Source: Streptococcus oralis (GTDB taxonomy: Bacteria > Bacillota > Bacilli > Lactobacillales > Streptococcaceae). Taken from it: 64,000 nt of DNA. The notes beneath the pieces were generated by a model, which worked only from the letters and a program-made list of their open reading frames with translations, had not been told where the DNA came from and made no database searches. The DNA lies in NCBI RefSeq assembly GCF_021497885.1, contig NZ_CP046523.1, positions 353,501 to 417,500 of the forward strand. Direction: 5' to 3'. A program made the position numbers and the translations under genes. Below, piece after piece: positions 55,532 to 64,000 of this stretch (position 1 is its first letter; each line of letters begins with the position of its first letter).

Positions 55532-57745
55532 ATGACAAAACAAGTGTTTCAAACGACTTTTGCGGGTCGTGAGTTAATTGTAGAGACTGGTCAGGTTGCT
55601 AAGCAAGCAAATGGCTCTGTTGTCGTGCGTTACGGTGAGTCGACTGTTTTGACTGCAGCCGTGATGTCTAAGAAGATGGCAACTGGGGATTTCTTCCCAC
55701 TTCAAGTCAACTACGAAGAAAAAATGTATGCGGCTGGGAAATTTCCTGGTGGCTTTATGAAACGTGAAGGACGTCCTTCAACAGATGCGACTTTGACAGC
55801 GCGTTTGATTGACCGTCCAATCCGTCCAATGTTTGCGGAAGGTTTCCGTAACGAAGTGCAAGTCATCAATACGGTTCTTTCTTACGATGAAAATGCATCT
55901 GCACCAATGGCAGCTATGTTTGGTTCATCCTTGGCACTTTCTATCTCAGACATCCCGTTTGACGGACCAATCGCTGGGGTACAAGTGGGTTATGTAGATG
56001 GCCAAATCATCATCAACCCTACTCAAGAACAAGCAGAGCAATCTCTTCTTGAATTGACAGTAGCAGGAACTAAACATGCCATCAACATGGTAGAGTCTGG
56101 TGCCAAAGAATTGTCAGAAGAAATCATGTTGGAAGCCCTTCTGAAAGGACACGAAGCTGTCAAAGAATTGATTGTCTTCCAAGAAGAAATCGTTGCTGCT
56201 GTCGGTAAGGAAAAAGCAGAAGTGGAATTGCTTCATGTAAATGCTGAATTGCAGGCTGAAATCATTTCAGCCTACAACAGCGACCTTCAAAAAGCGGTTC
56301 AAGTAGAAGAAAAATTGGCTCGTGAAGCTGCAACTCAAGCAGTTAAGGACCAAGTGACTGCTGTTTATGAAGAAAAATATGCAGACCACGAAGAATTTGA
56401 CCGTATCATGCGTGATGTGGCTGAAATCTTGGAACAAATGGAACACGCTGAAGTGCGCCGTTTGATCACGGAAGACAAGGTTCGTCCTGACGGTCGTAAG
56501 GTCGATGAAATTCGTCCTTTGGATGCAGTTGTTGACTTCCTTCCTCGTGTGCACGGTTCAGGTCTCTTTACTCGTGGACAAACTCAGGCTCTTTCAGTCT
56601 TGACCTTAGCTCCGATGGGAGAAACGCAAATCATCGATGGTTTGGACCCAGAGTATAAGAAACGCTTTATGCATCACTATAACTTCCCTCAATACTCTGT
56701 CGGGGAAACTGGTCGTTATGGTGCGCCAGGTCGTCGAGAGATCGGTCACGGTGCTCTCGGTGAGCGTGCTCTTGCTCAAGTCTTGCCAAGTTTGGAAGAA
56801 TTCCCATACGCTATCCGCTTGGTAGCAGAAGTTTTGGAATCAAACGGTTCTTCATCTCAAGCCTCTATCTGTGCGGGAACGCTTGCCCTTATGGCTGGTG
56901 GTGTGCCAATCAAGGCGCCAGTAGCAGGGATTGCCATGGGTCTCATCTCAGACGGAAATAACTACACAGTATTGACAGATATCCAAGGTTTGGAAGACCA
57001 CTTTGGAGATATGGACTTTAAGGTTGCTGGTACTCGTGACGGGATTACAGCTCTTCAAATGGATATCAAGATTCAAGGAATTACTGCTGAAATCTTGACA
57101 GAAGCCCTTGCTCAAGCCAAGAAAGCGCGTTTTGAAATCCTTGATGTGATTGAAGCGACTATTCCTGAAGTTCGTCCAGAATTGGCTCCAACTGCACCGA
57201 AAATTGATACCATCAAGATTGATGTGGACAAGATTAAGATTGTCATCGGTAAAGGTGGAGAAACCATCGACAAGATTATCGCTGAAACAGGTGTTAAGAT
57301 TGATATCGACGAAGAAGGAAATGTATCTATCTACTCTAGCGACCAAGATGCCATTAACCGTACCAAAGAAATCATTGCTGGCTTGGTTCGTGAAGCCAAA
57401 GTAGATGAAGTTTACCATGCTAAGGTTGTTCGTATCGAGAAATTCGGTGCCTTTGTCAATCTCTTTGATAAGACAGATGCACTTGTGCACATTTCTGAAA
57501 TGGCTTGGACTCGTACCAACCGTGTCGAAGACTTGGTAGCTATCGGTGATGAAGTCGACGTTAAGGTTATCAAGATTGATGAAAAAGGCCGTATCGATGC
57601 CTCTATGAAAGCTCTTCTTCCTCGTCCGCCAAAACCAGAACACGATGAAAAAGGTGAAAAGGCTGAACGTCCTCACCGTCCACGTCATCACAAGGACCAC
57701 AAACCTAAGAAAGAAGTTACAGAAACACCAAAAGATTCAGAATAA
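55532..57745 (+). CDS. pnp: Polyribonucleotide nucleotidyltransferase (PNPase)
   Basis: 3'-5' phosphorolytic exoribonuclease. 737 residues: two RNase PH domains (about 10-215 and 315-540) joined by a helical region, a KH domain with [11 protein letters not shown] (about 573-583) and an S1 domain (about 625-695). A basic His/Lys-rich tail ends the protein ([13 protein letters not shown]). [19 protein letters not shown] catalytic segment is present as [23 protein letters not shown] precedes the ATG. In other bacteria pnp is autoregulated through its leader, so the long structured region upstream is of interest. Confidence 0.98.
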   Translation: MTKQVFQTTFAGRELIVETGQVAKQANGSVVVRYGESTVLTAAVMSKKMATGDFFPLQVNYEEKMYAAGKFPGGFMKREGRPSTDATLTARLIDRPIRPMFAEGFRNEVQVINTVLSYDENASAPMAAMFGSSLALSISDIPFDGPIAGVQVGYVDGQIIINPTQEQAEQSLLELTVAGTKHAINMVESGAKELSEEIMLEALLKGHEAVKELIVFQEEIVAAVGKEKAEVELLHVNAELQAEIISAYNSDLQKAVQVEEKLAREAATQAVKDQVTAVYEEKYADHEEFDRIMRDVAEILEQMEHAEVRRLITEDKVRPDGRKVDEIRPLDAVVDFLPRVHGSGLFTRGQTQALSVLTLAPMGETQIIDGLDPEYKKRFMHHYNFPQYSVGETGRYGAPGRREIGHGALGERALAQVLPSLEEFPYAIRLVAEVLESNGSSSQASICAGTLALMAGGVPIKAPVAGIAMGLISDGNNYTVLTDIQGLEDHFGDMDFKVAGTRDGITALQMDIKIQGITAEILTEALAQAKKARFEILDVIEATIPEVRPELAPTAPKIDTIKIDVDKIKIVIGKGGETIDKIIAETGVKIDIDEEGNVSIYSSDQDAINRTKEIIAGLVREAKVDEVYHAKVVRIEKFGAFVNLFDKTDALVHISEMAWTRTNRVEDLVAIGDEVDVKVIKIDEKGRIDASMKALLPRPPKPEHDEKGEKAERPHRPRHHKDHKPKKEVTETPKDSE

Positions 57746-57760
57746 GAAAAGGAGAAATGT

Positions 57761-58378
57761 ATGGGATGGTGGCGCGAAACCATTGATATTGTAAAAGAAA
57801 ATGATCCAGCGGCACGCAACAGTTTGGAAGTTTTGCTGACTTATCCAGGTGTCAAGGCCTTAGCTGCTCACCGTCTCTCGCATTTTCTCTGGAATCATGG
57901 CTTCAAACTCCTAGCTCGGATGCACAGTCAGTTTTGGCGCTTTTGGACCCAAATCGAGATTCATCCGGGTGCCCAGATTGACTCAGGTGTTTTTATCGAC
58001 CACGGTTCAGGATTGGTGATTGGAGAGACAGCGATTGTTGAAAAAGGCGTTCTTCTCTATCACGGAGTGACTCTTGGTGGAACAGGGAAGGATGTTGGCA
58101 AACGCCATCCGACTGTGCGTAAAGGAGCTCTCATATCAGCCCATGCCCAAGTCATCGGACCAGTGGAAATCGGTGAAAATGCCAAAGTCGGTGCTGCTGC
58201 AGTAGTCGTGGCAGACGTACCTAGTGATGTAACGGTTGTCGGAATCCCAGCTAAGATCGTCCGAGTTCATGGACAGAAGGATGAACCAACGATCCATGAA
58301 GTCGAAGAAAAACGAGAGTACTATGTCAATAAACTAGAGCAGGCTAGAGAAGCCAGTCACAGATCGTCGGGGTTGTAG
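57761..58378 (+). CDS. cysE: Serine O-acetyltransferase
   Basis: Acetylates serine for cysteine synthesis. 205 residues, with an N-terminal helical domain and a left-handed beta-helix of hexapeptide repeats. Typical motifs: DPAARNSLEVLLTYPGVKAL near 16-35, HRLSHFLW and VFIDHGSGLVIGETA near 78-92, and GVTLGGTGK near 103-111. AAAGGAG lies before the ATG. It is 15 bases after pnp and probably shares its transcript. Confidence 0.97.
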   Translation: MGWWRETIDIVKENDPAARNSLEVLLTYPGVKALAAHRLSHFLWNHGFKLLARMHSQFWRFWTQIEIHPGAQIDSGVFIDHGSGLVIGETAIVEKGVLLYHGVTLGGTGKDVGKRHPTVRKGALISAHAQVIGPVEIGENAKVGAAAVVVADVPSDVTVVGIPAKIVRVHGQKDEPTIHEVEEKREYYVNKLEQAREASHRSSGL

Positions 58379-58389
58379 AGGATACCTAT

Positions 58390-59256
58390 ATGATTCAAGC
58401 AAGAAATAAGTTGAGCCAAGAAGAGTTATTTGAAGCGAAAAAACTAATTGACTGTTGCCAAGCCTATGATGGAACTTATCGTGCTCCTTATCTCTCTAAC
58501 ATGCTTAATTTTGACCCAAACATGCCCGCCTTTTTCCTTTATTATGAAAAAGGCGAACTTGTTGGTCTATTAACTGTCTATGCGGATGACCAAGATGTGG
58601 AAGTGACGATACTGGTTCATCCAAATTATCGCCGTCAGGGAATTGCGCGTGCTTTGTTTACGAGTTTTGAGAAAGAAACGGCTTCTTTCCCTATTCGTTC
58701 AGTTACTTTTCAGACAGAACGTATTTTTCTAGAGCATCATCCTGATTTTGTCAGCAACTGGGGATTGGTCGAGGATGAAAATACAGAAACCTGGTTAGGT
58801 AAGGATAGAAGACCTTATCCGTTAGCAAAACTTTCCAATCTTGAAGTTTTGTTAGCAGATAGTTCATATCAGGAGCAAATTAGCCAGTTAAAATTTCAGG
58901 CATTTTCAGAGGAGCATGAATCGAGAGAAGTTGCGGATAGATATGTTGCTGAAGCTCTAAAAGATCCAGAAAGTCGCCTATATATTTTATTAAAAAACGG
59001 TCAGGTTATTGGAACTTGCACGGTAGATTTATCGACTAATACGAATTACCTCTATGGTTTGGCAATATCGGAACCTGAACGTGGAAAAGGCTATGGAAGC
59101 TATTTAGCAAAATCCCTAGTCAACCAACTGATTGAGCAAAATGATAAGGAATTTCAGATTGCAGTAGAGGACAGCAACGTAGGTGCCAAGCGCTTGTATG
59201 AAAAAATCGGCTTTGTCAAACAGACACAGGTAGTTTATCTGAATGAGAAAGAGTAG
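58390..59256 (+). CDS. GNAT-family acetyltransferase with two GNAT-like halves
   Basis: 288 residues. The first half contains VTILVHPNYRRQGIARALF (about 71-89), a clear acetyl-CoA P-loop (Q-x-x-G-x-A). The second half contains LYGLAISEPERGKGYGSYLAKSL (about 216-238), a second one, and ends GAKRLYEKIGFVKQTQ. Such tandem GNATs are seen in mycothiol-synthase-like proteins, but the substrate here is unknown. It lies between cysE and a nucleoside phosphorylase and overlaps the latter's possible start. Confidence 0.9.
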   Translation: MIQARNKLSQEELFEAKKLIDCCQAYDGTYRAPYLSNMLNFDPNMPAFFLYYEKGELVGLLTVYADDQDVEVTILVHPNYRRQGIARALFTSFEKETASFPIRSVTFQTERIFLEHHPDFVSNWGLVEDENTETWLGKDRRPYPLAKLSNLEVLLADSSYQEQISQLKFQAFSEEHESREVADRYVAEALKDPESRLYILLKNGQVIGTCTVDLSTNTNYLYGLAISEPERGKGYGSYLAKSLVNQLIEQNDKEFQIAVEDSNVGAKRLYEKIGFVKQTQVVYLNEKE

Positions 59257-60025
59257 AAAAATGCTATTAGAAGAATTCGAAAATGTACCTGCTGTTATCG
59301 AACCAACTGATCGAAGTATTCGTGGTGGTGGAGAAATCTGTGACACGATTATTTTATCTTTTAATGGAGAAATCGTAGAACGAGTAAAGAAGTTTGAAGA
59401 TGTTTATGAAGGTGGATATCTAACCAATCTAAATGGCAGACTTCCATGGTATATCTATGAAAAAGATGGGAGTAAGGTAGCCGTTGCTATAGCTACGATT
59501 GGAGCCCCGATGGTTGTTGGACTCTTAGAAGAACTCAAAGCAAGAGGATTTAAGAACTTCATCATTCTAGGTTCTTGTGGCGTTTTGGATCGCTCAATTG
59601 AGGCGGACAAGATTATCCTGCCGGCTGCTGCTTTGCGAGATGAAGGCACTAGCTACCACTATGCCCCACCGGGTGATGAAGTCGCTTATGACGAGTCTCT
59701 GTTAGTTAAGCTTGAAGCTATCTTTGACAAGTACGATATTGAGCATATCCGCACCAAGTCTTGGACCACAGATGCTTTCTATCGGGAAACGCCTGATAAG
59801 GTCAAGCGTCGCTTAGCTGCTGGGGCTCAAGTGGTGGACATGGAAGCTTCAGCTATCATGGCTTGGAGTCAATTCCGCAAGAGCAAGGTCTATCAATTCT
59901 TCTACACAGCTGACTATGTGGATCATCATAACCGAACCTGGGATGCCCGCCATGAAGAGCGGACAGCTGATGCCATGACTTTTTTCACTATCGCTTTGAC
60001 AATAGCAAAGGAACTAGAAAGGTAA
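59243..60025 (+). CDS. Nucleoside phosphorylase family protein
   Basis: 260 residues, or 254 from ATG 59261, which avoids overlap with the GNAT gene; neither start has a strong ribosome site. PNP/UDP-phosphorylase family: TIGAPMVVGLLEEL near 93-106, ILGSCGVLDRSIEADKIILP near 114-133, WTTDAFYRE and VVDMEASAIMAWSQF near 203-217, the last with the conserved M-E-x-S/A ligand pair. It phosphorolyses nucleosides; uridine is likely given the overall pattern, but this is not certain. Confidence 0.9.
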   Translation: MRKSRKMLLEEFENVPAVIEPTDRSIRGGGEICDTIILSFNGEIVERVKKFEDVYEGGYLTNLNGRLPWYIYEKDGSKVAVAIATIGAPMVVGLLEELKARGFKNFIILGSCGVLDRSIEADKIILPAAALRDEGTSYHYAPPGDEVAYDESLLVKLEAIFDKYDIEHIRTKSWTTDAFYRETPDKVKRRLAAGAQVVDMEASAIMAWSQFRKSKVYQFFYTADYVDHHNRTWDARHEERTADAMTFFTIALTIAKELER

Positions 60026-60033
60026 CTACAAGA

Positions 60034-60555
60034 ATGGCAGTATATTTTTACGGCTGTATCACCATGGATGGCTACTTGGCAGACAGCCAGCACAGGATAG
60101 ACTGGCTGCATCAGCTTGGTTCTGTAGAGGATACAGGCTATGATGACTTTTACAGGCAAATGGATATCACCATCATGGGCAAGCGGACCTTTGAGGAAAT
60201 TCAGGATTTGCAAGATGTAGAAAGTTTTTATCAAGCTACGGAAAACTATGTCTTTACGCATGATAGACACCTGCCTGTCAGCAATTACCAGCCAGTAGCT
60301 GGGGATGTGGTGGATTTTGTTCACCAGATTGACAAAGGCAAAAATGTCTTTGTGATTGGTGGTAATTCCTTGGTAGGACCGCTCTTGGATGCGGATCTTT
60401 TCGACCACCTCATTATTCAGATAGCGCCCCTTATCCTAGGAAAGGGGGTTCCCCTCTTTACCCAAGAGGAAGGGCAGCGCTTTTACCAACTGGATAGCCT
60501 CAGACAATTTGGCCCTTTTGCAGAGCTGGTTTTCAGCCGAAAAAGTCAGAAATAG
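60034..60555 (+). CDS. Dihydrofolate reductase-like (RibD C-terminal) family protein
   Basis: 173 residues with the DHFR/RibD_C fold: YFYGCITMDGYLAD at the N-terminus, TIMGKRTFEEI near 49-59, KNVFVIGGNSLVGPLLDADLFDHLIIQIAPLILGKGVPLF in the C-terminal half (seen at about 108-148). NADPH-dependent reductase of unknown substrate; not a canonical FolA. 9 bases after the phosphorylase and 17 before cysS. Confidence 0.9.
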   Translation: MAVYFYGCITMDGYLADSQHRIDWLHQLGSVEDTGYDDFYRQMDITIMGKRTFEEIQDLQDVESFYQATENYVFTHDRHLPVSNYQPVAGDVVDFVHQIDKGKNVFVIGGNSLVGPLLDADLFDHLIIQIAPLILGKGVPLFTQEEGQRFYQLDSLRQFGPFAELVFSRKSQK

Positions 60556-60572
60556 AGAAGGGAGTGGACCGC

Positions 60573-61916
60573 ATGATTAAAATTTACGACACCATGTCTC
60601 GTGATTTGCGAGAATTTGTCCCAATCGAGGACGGCAAGATCAAGATGTATGTTTGTGGGCCAACTGTATACAACTATATCCATGTCGGCAATGCCCGCTC
60701 AACAGTAGCCTTTGATACCATTCGTCGCTACTTTGAATACCGTGGCTACGAAGTTGCCTATATTTCCAATTTCACGGATGTGGATGATAAGATTATCAAC
60801 CGTGCCAAGGAAGAAGGCATCACGCCACAGGAGGTTGCGGACAAGTACATTGCTGCCTTTCGTGAAGACGTGACAGCCTTAGGCGTCAAACCTGCTACTC
60901 GCCATCCACGTGTAGTTGAGTTTATGGATGACATCATTCGTTTTGTCGCTGACTTGATTGAAAAAGGTTATGCTTATGAGAGTCAAGGGGATGTTTACTT
61001 CCGTGTAGAAAAATCACATAACTATGCTAAATTGGCCAATAAAACCTTAGAAGATTTGGAGCTAGGTGCTTCAGGTCGTACCGATGAAGAAACGGCTCGC
61101 AAGGAAAATCCTGTAGACTTTGCCCTTTGGAAAGCTGCAAAACCAGGCGAGATTTCTTGGGAAAGTCCTTGGGGACCTGGTCGTCCGGGTTGGCATATCG
61201 AGTGTTCGGTCATGTCGACAGAGATTTTGGGCGATACCATTGATATCCACGGTGGGGGAGCAGATCTGGAGTTTCCGCATCACACCAATGAAATTGCCCA
61301 GTCTGAAGCCAAAACAGGCAAGACCTTTGCCAACTACTGGATGCACAATGGCTTTGTCAATATCGACAATGTTAAGATGTCTAAATCCTTGGGGAATTTC
61401 ATTACAGTCCATGATGCCCTTAAGACCATTGATGGTCAAGTATTGCGTTTCTTCTTTGCGACTCAACATTACCGTAAGCCTATCAACTTTACGGAAAAAG
61501 CAGTGCATGATGCAGAGACAAATCTTAAGTATCTAAAGAACACTTACGAGCAACCATTTTCTGGAACGGTAGACGCTCAAGAGTTGCAGAACTTTAAAGA
61601 TAAGTTTGTAGCAGCCATGGATGAGGACTTTAACTCTGCCAACGGTATTACAGTTGTCTTTGAAATGGCCAAATGGATCAACTCCGGCAACTATGATACA
61701 AGTGTTAAGGAAGCTCTTGCGGCTATGTTAGAGGTCTTTGGGATTGTCTTTGTTGAGGAAGTTTTGGATGTAGAGATTGAAGCCTTAATCCAAAAACGCC
61801 AAGAAGCGCGTGCGAATCGTGATTTTGCGACAGCAGACCAAATCCGTGACCAATTGGCTGCTCAAGGGATTAAGCTCCTTGACACCAAAGATGGAGTGAG
61901 GTGGACTCGTGATTGA
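60573..61916 (+). CDS. cysS: Cysteinyl-tRNA synthetase
   Basis: Class I synthetase. 447 residues from ATG 60573 (MIKIYDTMSRDL); AAGGGAG lies 8 bases upstream. Zinc ligand Cys28 in MYVCGPTVY, HIGH-type motif HVGN at 37-40, GGGADLEFPHHTNEIAQSE near 228-246 (zinc site) and KMSKS at 268-272. The 3' end overlaps mrnC by 8 bases. cysE in the same cluster makes cysteine available to it. No T-box was seen before it. Confidence 0.98.
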   Translation: MIKIYDTMSRDLREFVPIEDGKIKMYVCGPTVYNYIHVGNARSTVAFDTIRRYFEYRGYEVAYISNFTDVDDKIINRAKEEGITPQEVADKYIAAFREDVTALGVKPATRHPRVVEFMDDIIRFVADLIEKGYAYESQGDVYFRVEKSHNYAKLANKTLEDLELGASGRTDEETARKENPVDFALWKAAKPGEISWESPWGPGRPGWHIECSVMSTEILGDTIDIHGGGADLEFPHHTNEIAQSEAKTGKTFANYWMHNGFVNIDNVKMSKSLGNFITVHDALKTIDGQVLRFFFATQHYRKPINFTEKAVHDAETNLKYLKNTYEQPFSGTVDAQELQNFKDKFVAAMDEDFNSANGITVVFEMAKWINSGNYDTSVKEALAAMLEVFGIVFVEEVLDVEIEALIQKRQEARANRDFATADQIRDQLAAQGIKLLDTKDGVRWTRD

Positions 61917-62295
61917 TGTCAATCTTATTAATGGGATTGCGCTAGCTTTTGAGGGAGATGCGGTTTATTCCATGTATATTCGTCGCCATCTCATCCTTAA
62001 AGGCATGACCAAACCCAACAAGCTCCACCAAGAGGCAACTAAGTATGTGTCAGCCAAGGCTCAGGCTCGCCTGATTGCCCTCATGTTGGAGGAGCAAGTC
62101 TTGACGGAAAAAGAAGAAGAAATCTACAAACGAGGTCGCAATACCAATAGCCATACAAAGGCTAAAAATGCAGATGTGGTGACCTATCGCATGTCTACAG
62201 GTTTTGAAGCAGTGATGGGCTATCTCCATCTGACTGAAAATGTGGAGCGTCTAGAGACCCTAATTTCTTGGTGCATCCAAAAAGTGGAGGGCTAG
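61909..62295 (+). CDS. mrnC: Mini-ribonuclease III
   Basis: 128-residue RNase III catalytic domain without a dsRNA-binding domain; it matures 23S rRNA ends in B. subtilis. The motif NGIALAFEGDAVYSMYIRRHLI at about 6-27 carries the metal-binding Glu/Asp, and ERGRN-like KRGRNTNSHTKAKNADVVTYRMSTGFEAVMGYL follows. The GTG at 61909 overlaps the cysS end, the usual cysS-mrnC coupling. Confidence 0.96.
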   Translation: MIDVNLINGIALAFEGDAVYSMYIRRHLILKGMTKPNKLHQEATKYVSAKAQARLIALMLEEQVLTEKEEEIYKRGRNTNSHTKAKNADVVTYRMSTGFEAVMGYLHLTENVERLETLISWCIQKVEG

Positions 62296-62298
62296 GAT

Positions 62299-63168
62299 AT
62301 GATTGCAAAGGAATTACAAGACTGGTTTCCTGAGGCTCAGATTTCAGATCAGCCGATTGAGAAACCAGGCTATCTCACCCTCCCTTTAGCTTCTCAGCAG
62401 TGGATTATGCTGGAGGAATCTGTGCTCAGCGAGCGTGAAAAGCAGCTGGTTGCCCTTTTGACCCAACAAGAGCAGGCTTGTTCGCACAATCCTTGGTATC
62501 CCTATCTGATTGAAGGGAAGGGACAGGCACCGCAAGCTTTCAAAAAGATTCAATTGGTTTATTGTCATCTTTCCTATTTCCAACAGGAAAATCTAGCCTC
62601 TTGGCTAGACATGATGCGGACTCTTTTTCCCAACTGCCAAACAGTGCTACAGGTCGGTGCTCAGGATTATATATTTGTGCTTCAACAAGATAAGTACACC
62701 TCTGTTCGCTCAATCTTATCTGATACGATTGAAGCAGTGGAGTATGACTTTGGTCTTCGTCTGTCTATCATGTTAGGACAGGTTTGGTCACAGGCTGGGT
62801 ATCATGCTCTGTCAGATTTAATCCAAGCAGAGCGAGACTTGTTTAAGACTTGGTGGCGTCAGGGGCATCAAGGTGTTCACACTTTTTCACAGCTCTATCT
62901 TTGGAGTATGGGAGAAAGAAGTGTGAATCTCAAAGTTATCAAAGAATTCCTACACCAGATGATTTTAGAACAAGATCAGATACAGGAAATTATTCTTTCT
63001 CTCTGGGACAACAGTGCTGTCTTAACTAAAACAGCCCAGCAACTCTATCTGCACCGCAATTCTCTCCAATACAAGATTGATAAATGGGAAGAATTGACAG
63101 GGCTACAGTTGAAGGAATTGACCGACCTGACCTTGTGTTATCAGTTGATTTTACCAGATATTCTTTAA
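62299..63168 (+). CDS. PucR/CdaR-like helix-turn-helix regulator
   Basis: 289 residues. The C-terminal ~55 residues form the PucR-type HTH_30 domain: TAQQLYLHRNSLQYKIDKWEELTG (Y-x-H-R-N-S/T-L-x-Y-K/R-I motif). The middle (about 95-200) looks like a GGDEF-related CdaR domain. It sits directly upstream of the msmK sugar ATPase gene, so control of carbohydrate transport is plausible. GGATATG-type start with weak ribosome site, 3 bases after mrnC. Confidence 0.82.
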   Translation: MIAKELQDWFPEAQISDQPIEKPGYLTLPLASQQWIMLEESVLSEREKQLVALLTQQEQACSHNPWYPYLIEGKGQAPQAFKKIQLVYCHLSYFQQENLASWLDMMRTLFPNCQTVLQVGAQDYIFVLQQDKYTSVRSILSDTIEAVEYDFGLRLSIMLGQVWSQAGYHALSDLIQAERDLFKTWWRQGHQGVHTFSQLYLWSMGERSVNLKVIKEFLHQMILEQDQIQEIILSLWDNSAVLTKTAQQLYLHRNSLQYKIDKWEELTGLQLKELTDLTLCYQLILPDIL

Positions 63169-63206
63169 AGTTTTGTGCAAGTTGCACAGAACTTTTTTAT
63201 TTTTTT
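63167..63206 (+). terminator. Intrinsic terminator before msmK
   Basis: AAAGTTTTGTGC/GCACAGAACTTT stem followed by a long T-rich run. Confidence 0.88.
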
Positions 63207-63226
63207 GGTCACCTTGCCATAGAAAT

Positions 63227-63248
63227 ATAAAGCGTTTTCATATATAAT
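63227..63248 (+). promoter_or_regulatory. cre-like site overlapping the msmK promoter
   Basis: ATAAAGCGTTTTCAT (63227-63241) matches the CcpA cre core (TGWAANCGNTNWCA) at most positions and abuts the -10 TATAAT (63243-63248). Such placement suggests carbon catabolite repression of the sugar-transport ATPase. Confidence 0.7.
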
Positions 63249-63282
63249 GAAACTATCAAAATACAAAAGGAGTTCACCTTCC

Positions 63283-64000
63283 ATGGTAGAATTAAATCTT
63301 AAAAACATTTACAAAAAATATCCAAACAGCGAACACTACTCAGTTGAAGACTTCAACTTGGACATCAAAGACAAAGAATTTATCGTTTTCGTAGGTCCTT
63401 CAGGATGTGGTAAATCAACAACTCTTCGTATGATTGCGGGTCTTGAAGACATTACAGAAGGTACTGCATCTATCGATGGCGTGGTTGTCAACGACGTAGC
63501 TCCAAAAGACCGTGACATCGCCATGGTATTCCAAAACTACGCTCTTTATCCACACATGACTGTGTATGACAACATGGCTTTCGGTTTGAAATTGCGTAAA
63601 TACAGCAAGGAAGATATCGACAAACGTGTGCAAGAAGCTGCAGCAATCCTTGGTTTGAAAGAATTCTTGGATCGTAAACCAGCTGACCTTTCAGGTGGTC
63701 AACGTCAACGTGTTGCCATGGGGCGTGCGATCGTTCGTGATGCAAAAGTGTTCTTGATGGACGAACCTTTGTCAAACTTGGATGCTAAACTTCGTGTATC
63801 TATGCGTGCTGAAATTGCGAAAATCCACCGTCGTATCGGAGCTACAACTATCTACGTAACTCACGACCAAACAGAAGCGATGACGCTTGCAGACCGTATC
63901 GTTATCATGTCAGCAACTAAGAACCCAGCTGGTACAGGTACTATCGGACGTGTTGAACAAATCGGTACACCTCAAGAAGTTTACAAAAACCCAGTTAACA
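63283..64000 (+). CDS. msmK: Multiple-sugar ABC transporter ATP-binding protein MsmK (partial)
   Basis: Runs off the right edge after 239 codons; the family length is about 376. It begins [20 protein letters not shown]. Walker [10 protein letters not shown] (about 39-47), Q-loop [12 protein letters not shown] (about 82-93), signature LSGGQRQR (about 135-142), Walker [13 protein letters not shown] (about 155-166) and H-loop YVTHDQTEA (about 190-198). The regulatory C-terminal domain is outside the window. In streptococci MsmK energises several sugar ABC importers. AAAAGGAG lies before the ATG, behind a cre-like promoter. Confidence 0.95.
   Translation, partial: MVELNLKNIYKKYPNSEHYSVEDFNLDIKDKEFIVFVGPSGCGKSTTLRMIAGLEDITEGTASIDGVVVNDVAPKDRDIAMVFQNYALYPHMTVYDNMAFGLKLRKYSKEDIDKRVQEAAAILGLKEFLDRKPADLSGGQRQRVAMGRAIVRDAKVFLMDEPLSNLDAKLRVSMRAEIAKIHRRIGATTIYVTHDQTEAMTLADRIVIMSATKNPAGTGTIGRVEQIGTPQEVYKNPVN

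Noticed and set aside
56948..57700. 250-codon minus-strand open frame inside pnp
   Set aside because: Antisense shadow of the PNPase gene caused by its codon bias; no start signals and no recognisable protein features.
60541..60572. T-box or other riboswitch before cysS
   Set aside because: Only 17 bases separate cysS from the preceding gene, and no T-box core or specifier stem is visible in the neighbouring sequence.

Overview
The window is chromosomal DNA of a mitis-group Streptococcus, close to S. pneumoniae, S. mitis, S. oralis or S. infantis. This is judged from low-GC Gram-positive gene content, near-pneumococcal proteins (RpoZ, YefM/YoeB, StkP/PhpP, ScrA), a ComE-type competence promoter in front of a BriC-like double-glycine peptide, a MtaR-type MET-box and abundant pneumococcus-style extended -10 promoters. 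From memory of pneumococcal gene order, the window joins three or four blocks that are separate in S. pneumoniae (accA-nusB-gat-prfC; yqeG to scrK; metE to cysS; msmK). That supports a related species with a rearranged chromosome.

Region 1 (1-11.8 kb): the end of the fatty-acid cluster (accD, accA), a competence-controlled GG-leader peptide with a CPBP membrane protease, the leftward efp-asp23-nusB and gatCAB operons, a YwaF-like membrane protein, prfC with a structured 3' region, a FUSC-type exporter and the serine/threonine symporter sstT. Region 2 (11.8-19.2 kb): mscS, corA and a ribosome/NAD housekeeping operon (yqeG, yqeH, yhbY, nadD, yqeK, rsfS, methyltransferase, tmcAL), with a multi-branched palindromic element between yqeH and yhbY. 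Region 3 (19.2-22 kb): an accessory island at the 3' end of tmcAL. It holds yefM-yoeB, an hsdM/KilA-N chimeric pseudogene, an orphan protein gene and a serine-recombinase fragment fused in frame to a second copy of the tmcAL tail. Three copies of one terminator mark the seams.

Region 4 (22-38.4 kb): rny, then gmk-rpoZ-priA-fmt-rsmB-phpP-stkP, a split threonine/serine exporter, mvaS-mvaA and leftward scrB-scrR. Region 5 (38.4-45.2 kb): scrA, scrK, a TVP38-family protein and an SF2 helicase with two predicted membrane helices. Region 6 (45.2-51.4 kb) is accessory. A second ComE-like promoter drives a DUF6261-type gene. It is followed by an AT-rich three-gene operon whose first protein carries an HEPN-type R-x4-H motif and whose second has an AlbA_2/Schlafen-type domain; this is the best candidate here for a little-described defence or RNA-targeting system. 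Then come a YbgA/pyrimidine-dimer-glycosylase pair and a HigB/HigA-type toxin-antitoxin.

Region 7 (51.4-64 kb): metE-metF behind a MET-box, a long structured leader with tandem covarying hairpin units before pnp, then cysE, a double GNAT, a nucleoside phosphorylase, a reductase, cysS, mrnC, a PucR-like regulator and the start of msmK behind a cre site. All product names come from reading the translated sequence and remembered family signatures; no database search was run.
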